Assembly (NCBI RefSeq): GCF_900112065.1
Contig: NZ_FOKE01000006.1
Span: forward strand, 310,001 to 374,000
Direction of reading: 5' to 3'
DNA: 64,000 nucleotides
Source: Cohnella sp. OV330
Lineage (GTDB): Bacteria > Bacillota > Bacilli > Paenibacillales > Paenibacillaceae
Part shown: positions 30,428-36,993 of the stretch, piece after piece
How positions within the stretch are numbered: position 1 is the first letter of the stretch
How the letters are laid out: every line of letters starts with the position of its first letter
The notes under the pieces: generated by a model
Told to the model about the DNA's origin: nothing
What the model saw: only the letters and a program-made list of their open reading frames with translations
Database searches by the model: none
Position numbers and translations under genes: made by a program

Positions 30428-31090
30428 TTATTTTTCGCCTACCAACGCGAATTGTCCGGACGTCGTGTCTCCAATAGCGTAATTCTTTATTGTTAAGTTT
30501 ACATCGGCATCATTCCAGGCTGGCAAATCGTCCGGCGCGTAAGATTGATACCGCCCCTTAACCTTTTCGATAATCGTTGTACTTTTGGCGCGGAGTTCCC
30601 GATCAGCGAGGTCAAAACCGCCTTGACCTTTATAATGGAGCGCCATTTGTGGTTGCGTGTCTAAGTCGATAATTACGCTTACTTTACCGTCATTGGTAGG
30701 TGTCAAATAGAGTTTGTTTACAACAAAGTCGTCTGTTACGATTCCACCTTCGACTTCATGCTGAATACTAGCGAGTAGGGCGATTTTTGCGATAGATTGT
30801 GCTCGATTCTCGATATCTGAAATTTGTGTGATGTAGGAATCCGTCTTTTCAGTGAGAGCCTTAATCAATTGGCTCTGACCATCTAGCGCAATTTGTTGGG
30901 CATTGAGGTCATCTTGTAGTCGGGTGTTCTTTTGGTACAACAAACCGACACCTATTAATGCAACAATCGTAAGGACAGTCACTACGAGAAAAAGCGGCTG
31001 TGCATAAAGTGACTTCGGCTTAGCTGCGACTACCGAAGAGGTAGTTCCTAATACCTTAGCTTCGCCATTTTCTTGGTTAATTTCCAACAT
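30428..31090 (-). CDS. Unknown membrane-anchored coiled-coil protein
   Basis: The 220-residue product has a 30-residue cytoplasmic tail, one membrane helix (about residues 33-52, LFLVVTVLTIVALIGVGLLY), a predicted coiled coil (about 55-95) and an extracytoplasmic C-terminal domain with VSVIIDLDTQPQMALHY. GGGAGGAAG precedes the ATG. Base composition is clearly lower in GC than the surrounding genes, which fits its position inside the tRNA-flanked insert. I do not recognise the family. Confidence 0.75.
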   Translation of the reverse strand: MLEINQENGEAKVLGTTSSVVAAKPKSLYAQPLFLVVTVLTIVALIGVGLLYQKNTRLQDDLNAQQIALDGQSQLIKALTEKTDSYITQISDIENRAQSIAKIALLASIQHEVEGGIVTDDFVVNKLYLTPTNDGKVSVIIDLDTQPQMALHYKGQGGFDLADRELRAKSTTIIEKVKGRYQSYAPDDLPAWNDADVNLTIKNYAIGDTTSGQFALVGEK

Positions 31091-31229
31091 TCTTCCTCCC
31101 GATATCGTTCTTAAGTCACCTATATTCGACAGATAAATTACAATTCCTTCCTCATGCCGGGTCGTTCTTAAAATTGACTTTGTTGAAGGGAACCTGCAGC
31201 TAATATTCCGTTTTAATTTACGTTGAAAG

Positions 31230-31259
31230 TTGTCGATGGGCTTTTTTCTCGTTTATACT
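31230..31259 (+). promoter_or_regulatory. Promoter of the 49-aa membrane peptide gene
   Basis: TTGTCG at 31230-31235 and TATACT at 31254-31259 with an 18-base spacer lie 25 bases before the TTG start. Confidence 0.65.
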
Positions 31260-31283
31260 GGTAATATACGGGAGGGGTAAAGA

Positions 31284-31433
31284 TTGAAAATCGATGCGAA
31301 CGCAATCGCCATCATAATGGGTTATGTGGTAAAAAAGACATATAAGCGTGAAGTTGCCGGATTTGCTCTGACGGTCGGCGGTGTTGCCGGCGCAATACTC
31401 GGTATACTCATTGGCATAGCAACGAATATATAG
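31284..31433 (+). CDS. Small membrane peptide (49 aa)
   Basis: The product has a basic N-terminal half (VVKKTYKREV) and a glycine-zipper membrane helix (GGVAGAILGILIG). GGGAGGGG lies just ahead of the TTG start. It has a promoter and a terminator of its own, so it is a compact independent transcription unit inside the low-GC segment. Such peptides include holins, type I toxins and small modulators; nothing here decides between them. Confidence 0.65.
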   Translation: MKIDANAIAIIMGYVVKKTYKREVAGFALTVGGVAGAILGILIGIATNI

Positions 31434-31457
31434 TCGGCTGCTGCGCCGGCTTTTTTT
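31432..31457 (+). terminator. Terminator of the membrane-peptide gene
   Basis: Stem AGTCGGC / GCCGGCT with a short loop is followed by seven T, overlapping the stop codon. Confidence 0.75.
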
Positions 31458-31466
31458 ATTTTACGT

Positions 31467-31495
31467 TTGACGCGTCGCCTCGCGCATAGTACAAT
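31467..31495 (+). promoter_or_regulatory. Probable promoter of tRNA-Leu
   Basis: TTGACG at 31467-31472 and TACAAT at 31490-31495 with a 17-base spacer. The tRNA starts about 150 bases later, an unusually long leader. Confidence 0.65.
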
Positions 31496-31643
31496 GGAAA
31501 ACGTCGACTTAACGCGCAGGACCATGACAATTGCGAACCAGTCATCGGATGGGTTAACGTGAGCCCAAACGGAGTCCTGTACGGTAAGACGAAAAAAGCG
31601 CGAAAGCGAAACGTAGGAAACCGCGTAGTTATGCGGAAAACAT

Positions 31644-31729
31644 GCCGGGGTGGCGGAATTGGCAGACGCACAGGACTTAAAATCCTGCGATGGGTGACCA
31701 TCGTACGGGTTCGACCCCCGTCCTCGGCA
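31644..31729 (+). tRNA. tRNA-Leu (UAA)
   Basis: An 86-nt class II tRNA with acceptor stem GCCGGGG/CCTCGGC, anticodon stem CAGGA/TCCTG around CTTAAAA (anticodon TAA) and a variable arm GATGGGTGACCATC. The CCA end is not encoded: the discriminator A is followed by CTT. The first 16 bases are duplicated at 29944. Confidence 0.93.
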
Positions 31730-31816
31730 CTTTGCTTTTTATAGGCTCGCTGGGGTTGACGTTGTCGACAACGGAAGTCTGGATGCATGATCGCTATATT
31801 ACATACGACATTTAAC

Positions 31817-31873
31817 ACGCTCCGCTTTATCCGTTCGCGATGTTCGCGAATGCATGAAGCGGAGCGTTTTCGT
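31817..31873 (+). terminator. Terminator after tRNA-Leu
   Basis: Stem ACGCTCCGCTT / AAGCGGAGCGT encloses a second stem TTCGCG / CGCGAA and is followed by TTTTCGTT. Confidence 0.8.
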
Positions 31874-31931
31874 TATGCTTTTCGCATTCGATGCCACTGG
31901 ATACAAACAATGTGATAATGCTCTCATTAAC

Positions 31932-31956
31932 GTTTGGGCTGATCCGGTAGGGGTAC
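31932..31956 (+). promoter_or_regulatory. Possible sigma-B-like promoter of the KGG protein gene
   Basis: GTTTGG, a 13-base spacer and GGGTAC resemble the general-stress consensus GTTTAA-N12-15-GGGTAT. It lies about 50 bases before a gene of the KGG stress-protein family. Confidence 0.45.
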
Positions 31957-32004
31957 ATATACCGTGGGCAGGCAAGCCCGACTAACCCTAAGGAGTGATT
32001 CTGA

Positions 32005-32214
32005 ATGGCACGCAACGACGACGACAAGATGAGCCGCGAGGAAGCAGGACGCATGGGTGGAGAAGCTACGGCTAGGACGCATGACAAGGAATTTTACCAG
32101 GAAATCGGCGAAAAGGGCGGCGAAGCCCAAGGCGGCAGCAACAACCGCGGCCAAAGCGACGATCGCGACGGCATGAGCCGCGAAGAAGCGGGCCGCAAAG
32201 GCGGACGCTCCTGA
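32005..32214 (+). CDS. KGG-motif general stress protein (Con-10/YciG-like)
   Basis: The 69-residue hydrophilic protein has three glycine-rich repeats: MSREEAGRMGGEA, IGEKGGEAQGG and MSREEAGRKGG. This is the KGG/Con-10 pattern found in bacterial stress and desiccation proteins such as GsiB and YciG. AAGGAG precedes the ATG. The protein should be disordered and soluble. It stands alone with a possible stress-type promoter and its own terminator. Confidence 0.85.
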   Translation: MARNDDDKMSREEAGRMGGEATARTHDKEFYQEIGEKGGEAQGGSNNRGQSDDRDGMSREEAGRKGGRS

Positions 32215-32266
32215 TCCGAAGCTCCGATATGGACGGATGCAAGCAATCGTAAAATAGCATGACCTG

Positions 32267-32306
32267 CAAAGCGCTGAATGCGGCCTCCGCATTCGGCGCT
32301 TTGATT
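32267..32306 (+). terminator. Terminator of the KGG protein gene
   Basis: Stem CAAAGCGC / GCGCTTTG encloses GAATGCGG / CCGCATTC and is followed by ATTTGTC. Confidence 0.75.
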
Positions 32307-32437
32307 TGTCCGGGCGCAATCGCTTTTACATACATTCGAGGGGAGGAATTACGGCGGACGGCGTTGAATTGAATAATGAAGGCATCAAGAGCTTAGCTAT
32401 CGTGCAAAGGCGAAATTGAATGGGGTGTAACGGCGTG

Positions 32438-32605
32438 ATGAAGCAATATGCGATCGATCTGGCCAAAAAATTGTACAGGGAGCATGATCGTTCGTACTTC
32501 GTCGTTCAAGAAGAAGACGCTGAGTCTTATAGAGTCGTAGACAAGGCGGAGAAGGAAGAAAAGCAGCTGAACCGCTATGTCGTATTCAGCATAGAAGTCG
32601 ACTAA
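32438..32605 (+). CDS. Small hypothetical protein (55 aa)
   Basis: The product, MKQYAIDLAKKLYREHDRSY onwards, is charged and soluble, with an alternating pattern suggesting one helix and two strands (SYFVVQEED, NRYVVFSIEVD). GGGGTG lies ten bases before the ATG; an upstream in-frame ATG at 32420 is also possible. It is followed by a bidirectional terminator. I do not recognise the family. Confidence 0.55.
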   Translation: MKQYAIDLAKKLYREHDRSYFVVQEEDAESYRVVDKAEKEEKQLNRYVVFSIEVD

Positions 32606-32612
32606 ACGAGAT

Positions 32613-32660
32613 AAAACGACGGCTCCGGTCGCGCGCGATGCGCGGCCGGAGCCGTTCTAT
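32613..32660. terminator. Bidirectional terminator
   Basis: Stem CGGCTCCGG / CCGGAGCCG with a GC-rich inner stem has TTCTATT on the plus side and TTTTATC on the minus side. It lies between the 55-aa gene and the D-amino acid transaminase gene. Confidence 0.8.
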
Positions 32661-33505
32661 TACTGCTCGAGACCGATGGAGGCGGCGAACTCGCGCTGCA
32701 GCCTGCGCGTGATCGGACCCGGCGTGCCGTGACCGACTTCGCGTCCGTCAACGGCGACGACCGGCGTGATCTCGACGGTCGTGCCCGTCACGAATGCTTC
32801 GTCGGCCGCATACAGCTCGTCCAGCGTGAAGGGGCGCTCTTGTACAGGGATCTCCGCCGCCCGCGCCAGGCGAAGCGCTACGGCGCGCGTGACGCCGTGC
32901 AAAATCAGATTGTTCGCGGGGTGCGTGATCAACGCGCCGTTTTTGACGATCATGACGTTGGACGCACTGCTCTCGGTGACGATGCCGCCGCGTTGCAGAA
33001 CCGCATCCGCCGCGCCGCGATCCGCCGCCTCCTGTTTCGCGAGCACGTTGGCAAGCAGGTTCAACGTCTTGTAATTGCAATGCAGCCAGCGGATATCCTC
33101 GAGCGTGACGACCGATATCCCTTGATCCATCGCTTGAACGGGGCGCGCGACCTCGCGGGTATAAGCGAGCGCGACGGGGGGCGCGCCGGCGGGGAAGAGG
33201 TGGTTGCGGGGCGCCGCGCCGCGGGAGATCTGCAAATAGACGGTGCCTTCGGAAAGCGCGTTTTGCGCCACCAATTCCGTCATTGCCGCGCGCAGTCCGT
33301 CGATTCCCCAAGGCAGCGCGAGCCTTAATCCTTCCGCGCTCAGCCGCAGTCGCTCGAAGTGGGCTTCGGCTTCGAACAATTCGCCGCCATATACGCGGAA
33401 TACCTCGTAGATACCGTCGCCGAAGTTATAGCCGCGGTCATGCGGCGAGATTCGCACTTCCTCCTCGGGCAGGAATGCGTTGTCGTGCCAATAGATCGAA
33501 GTCAT
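32660..33505 (-). CDS. dat: D-amino acid aminotransferase
   Basis: This is a PLP enzyme of fold type IV, 281 residues, that interconverts D-alanine/2-oxoglutarate and D-glutamate/pyruvate and so supplies D-glutamate for peptidoglycan. HDRGYNFGDGIYEVFRVY is the family N-terminus; the PLP lysine is in LHCNYKTLNLLAN, and GIVTESSASNVMIVKNG is the cofactor-binding stretch. It stands alone between terminators and the divergent ung gene. Branched-chain aminotransferase-like specificity is less likely. Confidence 0.92.
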   Translation of the reverse strand: MTSIYWHDNAFLPEEEVRISPHDRGYNFGDGIYEVFRVYGGELFEAEAHFERLRLSAEGLRLALPWGIDGLRAAMTELVAQNALSEGTVYLQISRGAAPRNHLFPAGAPPVALAYTREVARPVQAMDQGISVVTLEDIRWLHCNYKTLNLLANVLAKQEAADRGAADAVLQRGGIVTESSASNVMIVKNGALITHPANNLILHGVTRAVALRLARAAEIPVQERPFTLDELYAADEAFVTGTTVEITPVVAVDGREVGHGTPGPITRRLQREFAASIGLEQ

Positions 33506-33595
33506 GGACGCGTCTCCTTTGCCTTTTGGGCGAACAGTTCGATTCTGCTATAATAGAATCGCTTCATAGCTATCATAAATCAGGAGGCGTGCCTC

Positions 33596-34348
33596 ATGCC
33601 AGCGGTGTTCAAAAACGATTGGGAGCCCCTGCTACAACCCGAACTGGACAAACCCTACTATAAGACGCTTAGAACGCAATTAGCCGCCGAATACCGCGAA
33701 CGGACGGTCTTTCCGGACATGAATCATATTTTCGAGGCGCTGCATCTGACTTCTTATCGGGATGCCAAGGTCGTCATCTTGGGCCAGGATCCGTATCACG
33801 GCGCCGGACAGGCGCACGGTCTCAGCTTTTCCGTGCTGCCGGGCGTGCGCCAGCCCCCGTCGCTCCGCAATATTTTTAAAGAACTGCAGAACGATCTCGG
33901 ATGCGAGGTGCCGAATCACGGCAATTTGTCGCATTGGGCGAAACAAGGCGTACTGCTGTTGAACGCGGTGCTGACGGTGCGGGAAGGCGAGGCCAACTCT
34001 CACAAGGGTCTGGGTTGGGAGCGGTTTACCGACGCCGTCGTAGCGGCGCTGAACGAGCGGGAAGAGCCCCTCGTGTTCATCTTGTGGGGCAGCCATGCGC
34101 AGAAGAAGGCGGCGTTTATCGACAAGCGCAAGCATTTCGTGATCGCTTCGGCGCATCCGAGTCCCTTGTCCGCCCACAACGGTTTTCTCGGCAGCCGGCC
34201 ATTCTCCCAGGCGAACGACTATCTGAAGCAAGCCGGCCTCAAGCCGATCGATTGGTGCGTGCCCGAGCTGGCGACGGGGGAACGGGAGCTTATGCGCCAG
34301 GAGACGGCGGCGTCGACTGAGAGTTCCGAATCAGACGGGCAGGGATGA
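33596..34348 (+). CDS. ung: Uracil-DNA glycosylase
   Basis: The family 1 enzyme removes uracil from DNA to start base excision repair. The catalytic motif GQDPYHGAGQAHGLSFS holds the water-activating Asp, and the leucine-loop motif ASAHPSPLSAHNGF holds the catalytic His. CAGGAGG precedes the ATG. At 250 residues it is about 25 longer than B. subtilis Ung, with a hydrophilic C-terminal tail rich in Glu and Ser. Confidence 0.96.
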   Translation: MPAVFKNDWEPLLQPELDKPYYKTLRTQLAAEYRERTVFPDMNHIFEALHLTSYRDAKVVILGQDPYHGAGQAHGLSFSVLPGVRQPPSLRNIFKELQNDLGCEVPNHGNLSHWAKQGVLLLNAVLTVREGEANSHKGLGWERFTDAVVAALNEREEPLVFILWGSHAQKKAAFIDKRKHFVIASAHPSPLSAHNGFLGSRPFSQANDYLKQAGLKPIDWCVPELATGERELMRQETAASTESSESDGQG

Positions 34349-34360
34349 ACCTATTCATGG

Positions 34361-34401
34361 AAAAAAAAGAGCCGCCGGGGATATCCCCTGCGGCTCTTTT
34401 G
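34361..34401. terminator. Bidirectional terminator between ung and the SLH gene
   Basis: Stem AAAAGAGCCGC / GCGGCTCTTTT with inner GGGG/CCCC pairs has T-runs on both strands. Confidence 0.9.
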
Positions 34402-34412
34402 AGCTGCGTCGT

Positions 34413-35342
34413 TTATTGCGCCTCGCCGCCGAGAACGGGGGTGTAGGCGTTGCTCACATAAACGGACGCTTTGACCGTCGTGATCACTTGCGGGTAAAGC
34501 GCCGCCGGATCGGGCTTTAAGATCCGGTAGGTAACGATCGCTTGCTTATCCTTGAACGCGACGTTTGCGATCTCGATGCCGTAGCCCGGATGCGGAGCTT
34601 GGGCGGAGACGGTGACCTTCAGTGCTTCGCTGCCGTACGCCTCGCTCGTCAGCTTCACTTCGGTCAGCGGAGAGACCGGCTGCTCGGGCTGCGCGGGCGG
34701 TACGGGCTGCGTGTTCTTGACGAACGAGAGCGCTTTGGCGAGGATGACCGCCGCTTCGCTGCGGGTGATCGCATTCTTCGGACGGAATTTCCCGTTGTCG
34801 AGGGTGGCGATTTTTCCGATCAGCAGCTTTTGGACGCTGTCCATGTAGCCTTTCGTGACTTTATCCTCGTCCTTGAACGTTTGGTACATTTCGATCCACG
34901 CATATTCGCCCTTCTTGCTGATCGCCTTGAAGATCCAGTGCGCGAATTGCTCGCGCGTGACTTTGCCGTTCGGGTCGATGTCGCGCGGGATCTCGAGCCC
35001 GTTCAGATTCGCGACGATGAAGGCTTTGGCATAATACGCGTCGTCCTTGACCTTCGTATAGAAGTCGCTCGCCTTAGGTTCCTTGATAAAACGAATGTTG
35101 TCGATGTTGAGCCCGAAGCCGTTCACGATGAGCAAGACGGCGGATTGCGCGGTGAGCGCGCTTTTCGGCTTGAACATCCCGCCGCCGTCGCCTTTGATCA
35201 AGCCTTTCTTTTGAAGCTGCTCGATGTAGCTTTTTCCGGCGTCCTTTTGAATATCGTTGAAGGCGAACGCGGAACCGCTTGCGGTCAAGCTGAACAGCAT
35301 GACTGCGAGTAGAACGAACAAGCTTTTGTACGATTTTTTCAT
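34413..35342 (-). CDS. SLH-domain secreted protein with PrcB-like C-terminus
   Basis: The 309-residue protein has a clear signal peptide (cleavage near GSAFA-FND). Three S-layer homology repeats follow (ending about residue 210; TAQSAVLLIVNGFGL, TREQFAHWIFKAI, TRSEAAVILAKAL), which bind pyruvylated wall polymer. After a Pro-rich linker, HPGYGIEIANVAFKDKQ and the VITTVKASVYV end resemble the PrcB C-terminal domain of Paenibacillaceae surface proteins. A structural or protein-interaction role at the cell surface is likely. Confidence 0.85.
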   Translation of the reverse strand: MKKSYKSLFVLLAVMLFSLTASGSAFAFNDIQKDAGKSYIEQLQKKGLIKGDGGGMFKPKSALTAQSAVLLIVNGFGLNIDNIRFIKEPKASDFYTKVKDDAYYAKAFIVANLNGLEIPRDIDPNGKVTREQFAHWIFKAISKKGEYAWIEMYQTFKDEDKVTKGYMDSVQKLLIGKIATLDNGKFRPKNAITRSEAAVILAKALSFVKNTQPVPPAQPEQPVSPLTEVKLTSEAYGSEALKVTVSAQAPHPGYGIEIANVAFKDKQAIVTYRILKPDPAALYPQVITTVKASVYVSNAYTPVLGGEAQ

Positions 35343-35424
35343 GATCGAGTCCTCCTTGTTTGGATTGTTTTTCCCGAACGGTCAACCACTCAAACGCAAG
35401 CGCGAGCGGAAAGGTTGCAGCAAA

Positions 35425-35451
35425 CGAAAAAGGAAGCCCTCGCGGGCTTCC
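35425..35451 (-). terminator. Terminator of the left tRNA-Val
   Basis: On the minus strand GGAAGCCC / GGGCTTCC is followed by TTTTTCG. Confidence 0.85.
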
Positions 35452-35464
35452 GGAAAGTTAAGTA

Positions 35465-35540
35465 TGGTGATCTGAACAGGGATCGAACCTGTGACCCCTA
35501 CCCTGTCAAGGTAGTGCTCTCCCAGCTGAGCTATCAGATC
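35465..35540 (-). tRNA. tRNA-Val (GAC), left copy
   Basis: A 76-nt cloverleaf with acceptor stem GATCTGA/TCAGATC, anticodon loop TTGACAG (anticodon GAC) and encoded CCA. It is identical to the copy at 36271. Confidence 0.95.
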
Positions 35541-35562
35541 ATGTGTGGTGGCGACTTGATTG

Positions 35563-35591
35563 ATTATAGAGGAAGATGGACGCTGTGTAAA
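35563..35591 (-). promoter_or_regulatory. Promoter of the left tRNA-Val
   Basis: On the minus strand TTTACA and TATAAT are separated by 17 bases, about 22 bases before the tRNA. Confidence 0.85.
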
Positions 35592-35669
35592 GTGTTTTTT
35601 GAAAAAAAATAGATGGCCCAAATCGGCGAGTCGCCTGATCGCGGACCCGTCGATTTGGACTCGATCGCG

Positions 35670-36095
35670 TTACGTATTTTTCTTGGCTTCGGCTGTCCAG
35701 GAACGATTGATTTGTTCCTTTAGATGAACGCGTTCCTTTTCGAGCAGCTTGCCGATCAGCTGGTCCTCGCTGATGCCTTTGGATTTCCCGATTTGCGCGA
35801 TCGACTTGCCCTTCTTCAGGTCGTCGATCAACTGCGTCGACGTCATGCCCAGCACCTCGGCGATATCGTTCAGGCGGCGCTGGTGCTTGCGGCCGTGGTG
35901 ATGGCCTTCGCGGTGAACGCGTTCGGCGTTCGGCACTGGCGCGACTGCGGCGGGCGTCTGAACCTGCTGGGCGACCGAAGGCTCGTTACCTGCCGGCGTT
36001 TCGGCGCTGGCGGCCTTGCCTGCCATCGTTGGAGAGGCGAGAGCCAGCAGCAGCGTCGCTGCGAGCAGCGCGTTGCGGCGAGAAGTTTTTAACAT
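35670..36095 (-). CDS. Small secreted protein with helical repeat
   Basis: The 141-residue product has a signal peptide (cleavage near SPTMAGKAASA), a Pro/Val/Gln-rich spacer, a His/Arg cluster (REGHHHGRKHQRR) and a C-terminal helical part with IAEVLGMTSTQLIDDL and KSIAQIGKSKGISEDQLI. This looks like the small helical repeats found in YckD/DUF2680-type secreted proteins. It lies between two identical tRNA-Val genes on the same strand. Function unknown; the His cluster suggests metal binding, an inference only. Confidence 0.7.
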   Translation of the reverse strand: MLKTSRRNALLAATLLLALASPTMAGKAASAETPAGNEPSVAQQVQTPAAVAPVPNAERVHREGHHHGRKHQRRLNDIAEVLGMTSTQLIDDLKKGKSIAQIGKSKGISEDQLIGKLLEKERVHLKEQINRSWTAEAKKNT

Positions 36096-36225
36096 GGTGA
36101 ATTCCCTCCTTCGGATCTTATTGTGAGCAGGTGAGGGTGACTTTAAACGGGGTGAAAAGAAATGACAGGAAATAAATGAGTCGTGGAGGAGACGTTAAAG
36201 CGATGGAGTGGAAAGTCGAACGCAA

Positions 36226-36256
36226 ATAAAAAGAAGCCTAGCAGAGCGAGGCTTCT
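36226..36256 (-). terminator. Terminator of the right tRNA-Val
   Basis: On the minus strand AGAAGCCT / AGGCTTCT is followed by TTTTATTTG. Confidence 0.8.
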
Positions 36257-36270
36257 ATCATGGATAAGTA

Positions 36271-36346
36271 TGGTGATCTGAACAGGGATCGAACCTGTGA
36301 CCCCTACCCTGTCAAGGTAGTGCTCTCCCAGCTGAGCTATCAGATC
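36271..36346 (-). tRNA. tRNA-Val (GAC), right copy
   Basis: Identical over all 76 bases to the copy at 35465-35540. Identity extends six bases past the 3' end (TAAGTA), giving an 82-bp direct repeat. Confidence 0.95.
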
Positions 36347-36366
36347 GTGTCGGAAGGAACTTTTAT

Positions 36367-36395
36367 ATAATAGCAAGATAAGCTATCGAAGTCAA
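36367..36395 (-). promoter_or_regulatory. Promoter of the right tRNA-Val
   Basis: On the minus strand TTGACT and TATTAT have a 17-base spacer; it differs in sequence from the left tRNA promoter. Confidence 0.8.
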
Positions 36396-36510
36396 CAACA
36401 GATTTTCTTGAAATTTTCGCCGGTGCGGGATGATTCGCCCGATCGCCGCGTAAACTGGTAATACCGGCATCTCAGGTTAGTATGGACAGAATCGGAGGCG
36501 CTTCCCGGGA

Positions 36511-36612
36511 ATGGACAATATCCCGTTGTTAACGCTTTGGCTCGTCTTGCTGTTCGGTCTCATCGGAACGGTGCTGCTCGCGGTCGTTCGTCTGCTCGAT
36601 CGCGAAGGATAG
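36511..36612 (+). CDS. Tiny membrane peptide (33 aa)
   Basis: The product is MDNIPLLTLWLVLLFG followed by LIGTVLLAVVRLLDREG: one hydrophobic helix with a charged C-terminal end. GGAGG lies 12 bases ahead, a little far. It is 57 bases upstream of a small lipoprotein gene on the same strand. It may be a small subunit or regulator of a membrane complex, but nothing nearby identifies a partner. Confidence 0.5.
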   Translation: MDNIPLLTLWLVLLFGLIGTVLLAVVRLLDREG

Positions 36613-36669
36613 AAGAGGTCGGATCGGTACAAACTGGGGATATCCGAGAGAAGAAAAGAGGAATCCCCG

Positions 36670-36864
36670 ATGAACGTTCGCAAGCAGGGCCGCGCGCTCG
36701 GTGCGGCCAAGTTGTTGATTATCGCCGGTACGACCGCAACGCTTGCCGGCTGCAGCCTTTTCCCCAAGCCCGAAGATACGGCTCCCGTGCTGACCACGGT
36801 TTATGAGCCGTCCGTCGGACAGGACGTTTATTCGTCGTTGTCGCCTTCCCATTTCTTGGAGTAG
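36670..36864 (+). CDS. Small lipoprotein (64 aa)
   Basis: A signal peptide with a basic start (MNVRKQGR) ends in the lipobox TLAGC, and the mature part is only about 37 residues. AGAGGAA precedes the ATG. Its last 37 bases overlap the 3' end of a minus-strand small gene. It may be a genuine short lipoprotein or the remains of a longer one; no continuation is visible in other frames. Confidence 0.55.
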   Translation: MNVRKQGRALGAAKLLIIAGTTATLAGCSLFPKPEDTAPVLTTVYEPSVGQDVYSSLSPSHFLE

Positions 36865-36941
36865 GCTTTTTTCGTTACCCATATCGTCAGCCAGATGATG
36901 ACGGCTACGATAATCGTCGCTCCGATCCACAAGCCTGTCAA
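36828..36941 (-). CDS. Tiny membrane protein (37 aa)
   Basis: From a TTG start with a perfect AAGGAGG eight bases ahead, the product reads MTGLWIGATIIVAVIIWLTI then WVTKKAYSKKWEGDNDE. This is a single membrane helix with a basic then acidic tail. The TKKAYS segment after the helix recalls the small YtzI proteins of Bacillales, but the match is weak. It converges on the lipoprotein gene with a short overlap. Confidence 0.6.
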   Translation of the reverse strand: MTGLWIGATIIVAVIIWLTIWVTKKAYSKKWEGDNDE

Positions 36942-36993
36942 GTTTTTCGCCTCCTTAAATGTACGATTCGATATTCATAGACCGCACAGCAAG

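Noticed and set aside
31559..31744. 61-codon frame covering tRNA-Leu
   Set aside because: It reads through the tRNA gene, so it is not a protein gene.
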